64,000 bases of DNA from Neotamlana laminarinivorans. Lineage in GTDB: Bacteria; Bacteroidota; Bacteroidia; Flavobacteriales; Flavobacteriaceae. The notes below the pieces were generated by a model. The model made no database searches. It saw only the letters and a list, made by a program, of their open reading frames with translations, and had not been told where the DNA came from. Location: contig NZ_JAJAPW010000003.1 in NCBI RefSeq assembly GCF_020523925.1, positions 248,001 to 312,000 of the forward strand, in the 5' to 3' direction. A program made the translations under genes and the position numbers. Below are positions 43,576-51,170 of this stretch, one piece after another. Numbering within the stretch: position 1 is the first letter of the stretch; each line of letters begins with the position of its first letter.

Positions 43576-43693
43576 TTGTGTTAAGTTATAAGGCTAAAAT
43601 AAAAACTATTAATCACACTTAGCTTAGACGAAGTGTATATTTATTATATTATTTAGATTTGAAATGTAAAAACTAAAAACCTAGATTTTTCAA

Positions 43694-43718
43694 GGTCTTC
43701 GACTGCGCTCAGACTGAC
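43694..43718 (-). repeat. CTGAGCGC-type dispersed repeat at the end of the rRNA methyltransferase gene
   Basis: On the minus strand it reads GTCAGTCTGAGCGCAGTCG plus AAGACC, the same core as the copies in the dcw gaps. It lies 3 bp after the methyltransferase stop on that strand, so it is in its 3' UTR and could act in termination or stability. Confidence 0.8.
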
Positions 43719-43721
43719 GGT

Positions 43722-44519
43722 TTACTTAAATTGTCGTTGTCTTTTGGCTTCAAAAATAATAATTCCAGCTGCAACCGAAACATTCATAGAATCTATTTCG
43801 CCTTGCATAGGGATAATAATGTTTTGAGTAGCGTTTACCCGCCAATCTTCACTTAGCCCTGTAGCTTCAGTGCCAACAACAATAGCCGTTGGTTTTGTGA
43901 AATCTTGGGTGTGATACGCCACCGATTCTTGTAAAATTGCTGAATAAATATTAATGTTGTTTGTCTTTAAAAAAGCAATTATAGCTTCTGTGCTTCCTGT
44001 GGCAATATTATTGGTGAAAACACAACCTACGCTAGAACGAATAATGTTAGGGTTATATAAATCGGTTTTTGGGTTTGCAATAATTACAGCATCAATATTA
44101 GCAGCATCGGCAGTTCGTAAAAGTGCGCCAATGTTTCCTGGCTTTTCGGGTGCTTCAGCAACTAAAATTAATGGTGTTTTGGTAGTTAAAGTTAAGTTGG
44201 AGATGTCATGGTTTTTAATTTCTGCAACTGCAATAATACCTTCGGTTGTGCTTCTGTAGGCTAGCTTTTCGTAAACTTCTTTCGATATTTCTGTAACTTC
44301 TATTTTAAATTCACCAATTAAATCGGTTAAAGCTTCAAAAGAAAAAAGTTCCGGATAAAACAGAATAGATTTAATGGTGTAATTACCCTTTAAAGCAAGA
44401 GATACTTCGCGAACACCTTCAATTAAAAATAATCCGCTTTTTTTACGCTGTCGCGATTTGTCTTTTAAAGAAACTAACTCTTTAATATATTTGTTTTGGG
44501 TGCTTAAGATTGTTTTCAT
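43722..44519 (-). CDS. TrmH-family RNA methyltransferase (probable 23S rRNA 2'-O-methyltransferase)
   Basis: A 265-residue SPOUT enzyme with an N-terminal substrate-binding domain (FLIEGVREVSLAL near 30). Knotted SAM motifs: LVAEAPEKPGNIGALLRTADAANI, VVGTEATGLSEDW and IPMQGEIDSMNVSVAAGIIIFE. It is closer to RlmB or TsnR than to TrmH. I start at the second ATG (44519). The TATTTTTG element at 44530-44537 ends just before the first ATG at 44528, which would leave no room for a transcript start. Confidence 0.88.
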   Translation of the reverse strand: MKTILSTQNKYIKELVSLKDKSRQRKKSGLFLIEGVREVSLALKGNYTIKSILFYPELFSFEALTDLIGEFKIEVTEISKEVYEKLAYRSTTEGIIAVAEIKNHDISNLTLTTKTPLILVAEAPEKPGNIGALLRTADAANIDAVIIANPKTDLYNPNIIRSSVGCVFTNNIATGSTEAIIAFLKTNNINIYSAILQESVAYHTQDFTKPTAIVVGTEATGLSEDWRVNATQNIIIPMQGEIDSMNVSVAAGIIIFEAKRQRQFK

Positions 44520-44529
44520 AGAATACATG

Positions 44530-44537
44530 CAAAAATA
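44530..44537 (-). promoter_or_regulatory. -7 promoter element of the rRNA methyltransferase gene
   Basis: TATTTTTG on the minus strand, 10 bp before the chosen ATG at 44519. It decides against the upstream ATG at 44528. Confidence 0.5.
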
Positions 44538-44601
44538 CTGTAATTAATGTAATTTCAATTATATTAAATCGACAAACAAAAATTAACCAATATAATATTT
44601 A

Positions 44602-45396
44602 ATGAAAAATTTATTCTTATTAGCTTTAACGGTAACGTTGTTTATTTCTTGTAAACAAAAAACATCGGAAGAAACTCCAAACTACAAGGAAGAAACTTTA
44701 AATGTAACTACAAGTATTTATCCTGAAACTATTACCAAAGTTTTTGATGCTCATGGTGGTATTGATACTTGGAATAAAATGAATACACTAGAGTTTTTAA
44801 TAACTAAACCTGCTGGAGAAGAAAAGCATACAACCGACTTAAAAACTAGAAAATCTTTAATAGACATGCAGAAACATACTATTGGATTTAATGGTGAAAA
44901 TGTTTGGTTAAAAAATAAATTTGAAGATGAATACAAAGGCAATCCAAAGTTTTATTACAACCTTATGTTTTATTTCTACGCGATGCCTTTTGTATTAGCT
45001 GATGACGGTATTAACTACGAAGAAGCGGAACCGTTAACTTTTGAAGGTGTTACATATCCGGGGATTAAAATATCGTATGAAGCGGGTGTAGGTGAGTCGC
45101 CAGACGATGAATATATTTTATATTACAACGCAGAAACTTACCAAATGGAATGGTTAGCTTACACGGTTACATTTCGCTCTAAAAAGAAAAGTGAAAAGTT
45201 TAGTTTTATAAAATATGGAGTTTGGGAAGATTTAAACGGATTAAAATTGCCTAAAACCATTTCTTGGTATAAAGTTGAAGACAATAAGCCAACCGAATTA
45301 CGTAAAACCTTAACTTTTAACAACACAAAAGCTGAAGAAGTTAAACTAGATACTTCTGTTTTTGAAGCTCCAGAAGGAAGTAAAATAATAGAGTAG
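44602..45396 (+). CDS. lipoprotein of unknown function (DUF6503-like)
   Basis: A 264-residue lipoprotein with lipobox TLFISC (Cys near 17). The mature part is beta-rich: ITKVFDAHGGIDTWNKMNTLEFLI near 40-63, then FNGENVWLK, EAEPLTFEGVTYPGIKISY and GLKLPKTISWYKV. This pattern is common in Bacteroidota outer-membrane lipoproteins that resemble LolA/LppX-type sandwiches, and I place it with DUF6503 tentatively. KQKTSEE after the Cys is not a clear surface signal. It is divergent from the methyltransferase gene. Confidence 0.7.
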   Translation: MKNLFLLALTVTLFISCKQKTSEETPNYKEETLNVTTSIYPETITKVFDAHGGIDTWNKMNTLEFLITKPAGEEKHTTDLKTRKSLIDMQKHTIGFNGENVWLKNKFEDEYKGNPKFYYNLMFYFYAMPFVLADDGINYEEAEPLTFEGVTYPGIKISYEAGVGESPDDEYILYYNAETYQMEWLAYTVTFRSKKKSEKFSFIKYGVWEDLNGLKLPKTISWYKVEDNKPTELRKTLTFNNTKAEEVKLDTSVFEAPEGSKIIE

Positions 45397-45423
45397 AAGG
45401 TTTATAAAAAAAATATAAAAAAA

Positions 45424-45544
45424 GAAGCTGTTTAAAAGGTTTCCTTGTCATTCTAAACTTGTTTCAGAATCTACAACTTATGTCATGAGAACCTGAAACA
45501 AGTTCAGGCTGATATATAAAGGGAATTACTTTTTAAACAGCTTC
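45424..45544. terminator. long-stem bidirectional terminator with a dispersed repeat in its loop
   Basis: GAAGCTGTTTAAAA (45424-45437) pairs perfectly with TTTTAAACAGCTTC (45531-45544), with A- and T-runs on both ends. The 93-nt loop contains another hairpin, AACTTGTTTCAG (45456-45467) / CTGAAACAAGTT (45493-45504). That inner part resembles a GTCATTC...AACTTGTTTC-type element dispersed in flavobacterial genomes as I recall. It separates convergent genes. Confidence 0.75.
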
Positions 45545-45567
45545 TTTTTAGTTTTAAGTAGCTATAA

Positions 45568-46839
45568 TTAGTTCTCTAACTTCTTAGAATAACGTCTCCA
45601 AAGTGTTGTTTGGTGCGTTTCTAAACTAATAGATCTACCATCAATAAATGCTTCAGAAATAATATTTGTTCGCATATCTAACGCATCACCTTCAGAAATA
45701 AATAAGGTTGCGCTTTTTCCGCTTTCAAGCGATCCATAATTAGCATCAATACCTAATATTTTTGCTGCATTTAGGGTAATTAGTTGTAAAGCTTGAGTTT
45801 TTGTTAGTCCATGTGCAACAGTAGTTCCGGCATAAAACGGTAAATTTCTGGTGTTCATACGTTCCATATCGCCACTAGTTTCAAGGGCAACGGTTATGCC
45901 TGCATCGGTTAAAAGTTTAGCCATTTTGTATGGTAAATCGTAATCGCTGTCATCTAAACCAGGTAAAGAGTGTGTTCGCATTAAAACTACAGGAATATTA
46001 TTGTCTTTTAACAACTTTGTAGTTTTATAAGCTTCGGCACCACCAACAATAACTATGTTTTTAAGATTGAAGGTTTTTGCGAAGTTTACAGCTTCAATAA
46101 TGCCTTTTTCTTCATCGGCATGAATAAATAATTTTTGCGAACCATTAAATACACCACTTAAAGATTCGAAAGGTAAATGTGTAGGTGTTTTAGCGCCACC
46201 TAAATAAGCTTTTGCATTTGTAAAATAAGTTGTTATTTGTTCGGTTTGTTTATCATAATCTTTGTTTACGCTTACATTACCACGTCTTCTTCTAAAGGTG
46301 CGAGGCCAGTTTAAATGTACGGCGTCGTCAACTTTTACAGCTGCATCTTCCCAGTTCCAAGCATCAAATTGAACGATAGACGATGTTCCAGATAAAAATC
46401 CACCACGAGGTGTAATTTGACCCAAAAGTACACCGTTAGGTCGCATCGATTCAACAACTTTAGATTCGGCATTGTAAGCAATTAAACTTCTAACGTTAGG
46501 ATTCCAAAGTCCCATTTCAGCATCGTCGTCTGATGCTCTAACGGCATCAATTTCAACCAAACCTAAAGTGGTATTAGGCGCAATAAACCCTGGGTAAACG
46601 TGTTTTCCTTTTGCATCAATAACCTCACCTTTTCTAGCAATTTTGGTTAAGGCGCTTCCAATGTAAGTTATTTTTCCGCCTTCAAACATAATTAAGGCAT
46701 TTTCTATAACCTCGCCGTTACCAATATGTGCGGTGGCACCTTCAATGGTAATGGCTTTAGTTTGTTCAGGTGCTGGTGTTTGTTGCGCAAAACTTATAAG
46801 GCAACAGAGCGTGTATAATAATGTTATTGTTTTTTTCAT
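45568..46839 (-). CDS. amidohydrolase-family protein lacking the HxH metal ligands
   Basis: A 423-residue exported protein with a signal peptide ending SFAQ (about 19). The start of the amidohydrolase fold is seen in GEVIDAKGKHVYPGFIAPNTTLGL and the end in TKTQALQLITLNAAKILGIDANYGSLESGKSATLFI. Where active family members have the metal-binding HxH (IDxHxH), this protein reads IAPNTTLG, so at least two ligands are missing. It starts 25 bp after the stop of the larger amidohydrolase gene. It may be a non-catalytic partner subunit. Confidence 0.85.
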   Translation of the reverse strand: MKKTITLLYTLCCLISFAQQTPAPEQTKAITIEGATAHIGNGEVIENALIMFEGGKITYIGSALTKIARKGEVIDAKGKHVYPGFIAPNTTLGLVEIDAVRASDDDAEMGLWNPNVRSLIAYNAESKVVESMRPNGVLLGQITPRGGFLSGTSSIVQFDAWNWEDAAVKVDDAVHLNWPRTFRRRRGNVSVNKDYDKQTEQITTYFTNAKAYLGGAKTPTHLPFESLSGVFNGSQKLFIHADEEKGIIEAVNFAKTFNLKNIVIVGGAEAYKTTKLLKDNNIPVVLMRTHSLPGLDDSDYDLPYKMAKLLTDAGITVALETSGDMERMNTRNLPFYAGTTVAHGLTKTQALQLITLNAAKILGIDANYGSLESGKSATLFISEGDALDMRTNIISEAFIDGRSISLETHQTTLWRRYSKKLEN

Positions 46840-46864
46840 TTTGTATATGTTTTAGGATTAACTT

Positions 46865-49855
46865 TTAGTGGCTATGTGCTTCAGCTAATTCGTTATCCAT
46901 GGAATCGCAATGTAATAAGGTTTTTGTTTTCTTTTTTATAGGCTGTGTTTTGTTGCCTTTGCTTTTAGATTGAAGCATTAAATTGATAAGTTCGCTGCGT
47001 TCTTTTGTAACTTCAGCTTGTAGTTGCTTATCTTTTTCAATATCAAAATAAGTTTTTCCTTCAATGATGGTTTTTTCCGCTTTAGCGTAAATAGAAAGTG
47101 GATGATTAGACCATAACACTAAATCGGCGTCTTTTCCAACTTTAATACTACCAACGCGATCGTCGATATGTAATAATTTAGCAGGATTAATGGTAACGAA
47201 TTTCCAAGCTTCTTCTTCACTCATGCCACCGTATTTTACGGTTTTTCCGGCTTCTTGATTTAAGCGTCTAGACATTTCGGCGTCGTCACTATTTATGGCA
47301 ACCGTAACACCGGCGTTGTGCATAATGCTTGCGTTGTAAGGTATTGCATCGTTTACCTCGTATTTGTAAGCCCACCAATCACTAAAAGTAGAACCGCCAA
47401 CACCGTGTTCTTTCATTTTATCGGCAACTTTGTAGCCTTCTAAAATATGGGTGAAGGTGTTTATGTTAAAATTGAACTTTTCGGCAACCTTCATTAACAT
47501 GTTAATTTCACTTTGTACGTACGAGTGACAAGAAATAAAGCGTTCTTTATTTAAAATTTCGGCTAAAACGTCTAATTCTATATCCTTTTTATAAGGTTTA
47601 CCGCTTTTCTTTAATGCATCGTAAGCTTTTGCTCTTGTAAAATAATCGATATAAACTTGTTCTACACCCATTCTGGTTTGAGGAAAACGATTAAAACTAC
47701 CCCAGTTAGACTGTTTTACGTTTTCACCTAAAGCAAATTTTATAAATTTAGGTGTGTTGGTGTAAACTAAGTTATCTGCAGATTCGCCCCATTTTAATTT
47801 AATAATAGCAGAACGACCACCAATTGGATTTGCAGAACCATGTAAAATTTGAATAGAGGTTACACCACCTGCAAGGTTACGATAGATGTTTGTGTCGGTT
47901 TCATCAATAACATCTTCAATGGTAACTTCGGCAGATGAGTTTTGACCACCTTCGTTAACAGATGCTGTTGCAATATGCGAGTGTTCATCAATAATACCTG
48001 CGGTTAAATGTTTGCCAGTAGCATCAATAACTTTTGCTCTTCCGGCAGATAAGTCTTTGCCTATTTTAATAATTTTACCATCTTTTATTAAAACGTCCGT
48101 GTTTTCTAGAATGCCTTCAGCTTCACTTGTCCAAACTGTAGCGTTTTTAAATAAAAGCGTTTCTGTTTCTGGTAAGGTTTTAAAACCAAACGCTTTATTT
48201 GGATAACTCACTGGGTAAAGTGTGTTGCTTTTGTTATCGTCTTTGTCTTTTTTCTTTTTATCAGATGTGTCTTCAGAAGGACTTAAATTGGCAACAAAAC
48301 TGTTTTCGGTGCCATTAGGTGAAATAGATTTCCCGGTTAAACCGTTGGTTTCTGGATTGGCAATAATGCGTATAAATTCATTTTTAGTAGAATCTATAGT
48401 TGCCATAGATATACTTACCCAGTTTTTGTTATAAGTAATCTTAGAATCTAAGGTTTTACCGTTAGCAGTAATTTTAGTTTTTGGTTTACTTAGCTCGCCA
48501 GAGATAGACATCTTATAATCTTGGTTTGCAATAGAAAACGTATAATCGCCTTTAATATCTTTTTTGTCAAGGGCTTCAATAACTGTTTTGTCTCCTTGAA
48601 CCCAGTTTTCGTAAAGCGTCGTTTTTTTATCGAAAATATCGCCCGAAGTAATTAAAAAGTTGGCTAAGCTTCCGTTTTTAAGTGAACCTATTTCGTTTTC
48701 CTTGTTAATAAGTTTTGCAGGAACGGTAGTTAATGCGGCAAGGGCTTTTTCTTTAGAAAGTCCAGCATCAATAGCTTTTAAAATTTTCGCTTTTAATTCT
48801 TTAGCCGATTTTAATTTGTGCGTAGTAAAAGCAAATTCAATATTATTTTCTGCTAAAATTTTTGGGTTGTGTGGTTTTTGGTTCCAAGCGCGCATATCTT
48901 CGAGCGATAAAGAAGCTGTAGTAAAAGGATCTTCAACATCAAAGGCATCAGGGAAATCTAACGGTAAAATTATTTTAGCATTGGTAGCCTTAATCTCGTT
49001 GATACGTTCGTATTCGTCTCCACCACCAAGCATAATATATTGTATGCCGTAAGCATCACCAACTTTATCGGCTCTTAAAATGTTGGCCCTACTACCAGCA
49101 TCAAAAATTTGAATTAAACTTTTGTTTTTATTTAATGCCTCTAGTGATAAATCTTTGGTGTTAATATTGCCTTTTGCATACCAATCGGCATCAATATATA
49201 ACTGCCTTAAAAGCGCCATACTTCCCATAATAGAAGATGGATAACTTTGGTTAGATTTTACACTGCGGTTAAATGATAAGTATTGGCTAGAATGTTCCTC
49301 TAAAATACGGTGTTCATTACCTTTGCTGTTGTTTAAAGCAATTAGTGTTCCCGAGCCACGAACAATGCCATCGTGAACATGTGTGTTAACAACGCCAAAA
49401 CCAGCTTTAAGTAAATCGGTAGCTGTTTTTTCGCTATATGATAAGGCAGAAATGGCTTCTTGTTCTGGCATAACGTGGTCGTTCCAGTAATATCCAGTTC
49501 TACTTGGCTTATATTGTGCAGAGCGCGAACGTCTGCTTGGTCGTTCGGGTTGTTTAACACCAAAAGTAGAATATAAATCTATAAACGAAGGATAAATACT
49601 CTTGCCTTCTAAATCTACAACAACAGCATTTTTTGGAATATTTACCGAAGTTCCAGAATTTACAACTTTACCGTCTTTAATAAGTAAAGTACCTTTTTTA
49701 ATAATTTCGGTAGGTGTAACATAAATTTTAGCATTTGTTAAAGCCGTGTAATTACTGTTTTTTGTGTGTACACCATCGTTTTTTGGGAAATAATCTTGAG
49801 CGTTTATTGCGACCGATAGAAATAGTGCAACAAACCAAATGGATTTTTTTAGCAT
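46865..49855 (-). CDS. double-domain amidohydrolase (imidazolonepropionase-like), exported
   Basis: A 996-residue protein with a signal peptide ending INAQ (about 19) and two amidohydrolase domains. The first (about 40-420) has YPSFIDLYSTFG in place of the HxH site and looks inactive. The second (about 560-960) has HxH in GIIDEHSHIATA, CHSY and FTHIL for further His ligands, and Asp in INSDDAEMS, so it is probably an active periplasmic metal hydrolase. The C-terminus is basic and ends in a His-containing tail. Substrate may be an N-acyl or peptide-like amide; not determined. It is followed by the single-domain gene. Confidence 0.88.
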   Translation of the reverse strand: MLKKSIWFVALFLSVAINAQDYFPKNDGVHTKNSNYTALTNAKIYVTPTEIIKKGTLLIKDGKVVNSGTSVNIPKNAVVVDLEGKSIYPSFIDLYSTFGVKQPERPSRRSRSAQYKPSRTGYYWNDHVMPEQEAISALSYSEKTATDLLKAGFGVVNTHVHDGIVRGSGTLIALNNSKGNEHRILEEHSSQYLSFNRSVKSNQSYPSSIMGSMALLRQLYIDADWYAKGNINTKDLSLEALNKNKSLIQIFDAGSRANILRADKVGDAYGIQYIMLGGGDEYERINEIKATNAKIILPLDFPDAFDVEDPFTTASLSLEDMRAWNQKPHNPKILAENNIEFAFTTHKLKSAKELKAKILKAIDAGLSKEKALAALTTVPAKLINKENEIGSLKNGSLANFLITSGDIFDKKTTLYENWVQGDKTVIEALDKKDIKGDYTFSIANQDYKMSISGELSKPKTKITANGKTLDSKITYNKNWVSISMATIDSTKNEFIRIIANPETNGLTGKSISPNGTENSFVANLSPSEDTSDKKKKDKDDNKSNTLYPVSYPNKAFGFKTLPETETLLFKNATVWTSEAEGILENTDVLIKDGKIIKIGKDLSAGRAKVIDATGKHLTAGIIDEHSHIATASVNEGGQNSSAEVTIEDVIDETDTNIYRNLAGGVTSIQILHGSANPIGGRSAIIKLKWGESADNLVYTNTPKFIKFALGENVKQSNWGSFNRFPQTRMGVEQVYIDYFTRAKAYDALKKSGKPYKKDIELDVLAEILNKERFISCHSYVQSEINMLMKVAEKFNFNINTFTHILEGYKVADKMKEHGVGGSTFSDWWAYKYEVNDAIPYNASIMHNAGVTVAINSDDAEMSRRLNQEAGKTVKYGGMSEEEAWKFVTINPAKLLHIDDRVGSIKVGKDADLVLWSNHPLSIYAKAEKTIIEGKTYFDIEKDKQLQAEVTKERSELINLMLQSKSKGNKTQPIKKKTKTLLHCDSMDNELAEAHSH

Positions 49856-49930
49856 GTTTTGAGTTAGTTTTTTTGTTAAAAATAAAGAAATTAGGAATTG
49901 CTTAACAAATTCTTAGTGTTTTTTAACTTT

Positions 49931-50998
49931 TTATAAAGATTTTTCATTAAAATAGTTGGTTAAAAGCGCCACGACATAGCTGTAACTTTCCATGCCTTTA
50001 CTTTGTTTATTGGCTTTTAAAAACCCGCTGTAAAATTGTTTAAAGTAAGGTTCTGCAGGGTTTTGGTGAGCTTCCCAAAACAAGCGGGTTTCCTCGTAAT
50101 TTTTTAAAACACCTAAGTTAACATCAGCAATTAAATCTTCAAAAAGACAAACATCGCGTCTGTAAATTTCGTTTAAGCAAAAGTGTAAAGCAAAACTATA
50201 ACCCGTATATTTAAAATAAGCGTCTTTGTGATTTATAGCGGCTAAACATCCAATAAAATTAGCTTCATTTTCGGCAGCATAACCTAATTGATGCGCCATT
50301 TCGTGTGTAGTTGTTGTGGGGAATTTATAACTAGGAATTAAGCTGTTTACTTGTGCCTCGTTGGTTAACGGGTTTAAATAACCACTAAAACCCATGTAAG
50401 TTAAAGGGAAACTAAATAACGATTTTTTTGCACTTTCTGGGTAGTATTCTAAATCCGGAAATGTTTGTTTTAAAGCCTTATAACCGTCTGGAGCTAATTT
50501 TAAAATTTCGTTTTTTGTGTATGGTAAATTAACAATTAAAGTGTCGTTTTTAGTAATGTTAAAATGCGCTTCGTTGGATTTTGAAATCAACTTTTCTGTT
50601 ATTAAAACCAATTGTTCGGTAGTATAATCGGCCTCTAAATTCAGGTTTTCATGCAAAGGCAAACGGTAATAATTTAAACCCCAAAACATATGAAAAGCAA
50701 AATATATTACAGAAACCGCTGCAAAGACATCAATTAACCAATGTTTTGTATCGCTTAAAATACGTTTTCCGTTAATAAAAATCCATCTAATTATGTAAAC
50801 TACTGCCAACGAATACACTAAATCGCCAAACGAAAAAGGCAGCCATCCCAAAGTAAAACGCAACGCTTTCGAAATATAAATGTACAAGCCATTGCTGTAA
50901 TATGTTTCTATAAATTCAGGGAAATTCGCAAGTAATTTCACAAACAAAAATTGCGGAACAATAGCAAAAGCTAAAACAAGTTTTTTATTCTTAGGCAT
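49931..50998 (-). CDS. DUF3810 membrane protein with a metallopeptidase motif
   Basis: A 355-residue protein with three N-terminal hydrophobic segments (about 8-25, 50-70, 85-105). An extracytoplasmic domain follows and contains HEMAH (in TTTHEMAHQLGYAAENEANF near 240), with Glu six residues after Gly-Tyr as a possible third ligand. The HExxH...E arrangement fits a zinc metallopeptidase. This is the DUF3810 family, with no function known to me. It is monocistronic, 76 bp from the amidohydrolase pair. Confidence 0.85.
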   Translation of the reverse strand: MPKNKKLVLAFAIVPQFLFVKLLANFPEFIETYYSNGLYIYISKALRFTLGWLPFSFGDLVYSLAVVYIIRWIFINGKRILSDTKHWLIDVFAAVSVIYFAFHMFWGLNYYRLPLHENLNLEADYTTEQLVLITEKLISKSNEAHFNITKNDTLIVNLPYTKNEILKLAPDGYKALKQTFPDLEYYPESAKKSLFSFPLTYMGFSGYLNPLTNEAQVNSLIPSYKFPTTTTHEMAHQLGYAAENEANFIGCLAAINHKDAYFKYTGYSFALHFCLNEIYRRDVCLFEDLIADVNLGVLKNYEETRLFWEAHQNPAEPYFKQFYSGFLKANKQSKGMESYSYVVALLTNYFNEKSL

Positions 50999-51060
50999 TC
51001 ATCAAAAGTAATAAAAATTAGAGCCCAATGGTTGTTTAAAATTTGTTAAGGTTTCTTCCT

Positions 51061-51112
51061 GCTTTCCGCTATATCTTTTTCTCATACTTCAAAAAAGGAT
51101 GCCGCTGCAATC
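51061..51112 (-). repeat. 52-bp-core dispersed repeat, copy C
   Basis: On the minus strand it shares GATTGCAGCGGCATCC, TTTTTTGAAG, GAGAAAAAGATATAGCGG and AAAGC with copies A and B. It ends 59 bp before the true pepD ATG. Reading it in frame creates a false 24-residue extension of PepD. Confidence 0.85.
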
Positions 51113-51144
51113 AGGAGCAGCTGCCAAAGTCGGTTCCTTTTTAC

Positions 51145-51152
51145 TACCTTTG
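51145..51152 (+). promoter_or_regulatory. -7 promoter element of pepD
   Basis: TACCTTTG, 18 bp before the ATG at 51171. It lies downstream of the alternative ATG at 51099 and so excludes it. Confidence 0.5.
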
Positions 51153-51170
51153 CAATCTAAAATAAATCAC

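Noticed and set aside
44520-44528. Start of the rRNA methyltransferase at 44528
   Set aside because: The TATTTTTG element ends at 44530, leaving no space for a transcript start before this ATG. The ATG at 44519 fits.
49342-49563. 73-residue minus-strand frame within the double amidohydrolase gene
   Set aside because: It lies in another frame of a well-supported gene and has no domain, signal peptide or start context.
51099-51170. Upstream start of pepD
   Set aside because: The extra 24 residues come from a dispersed repeat and its flank, and the promoter element at 51145-51152 lies downstream of this ATG.
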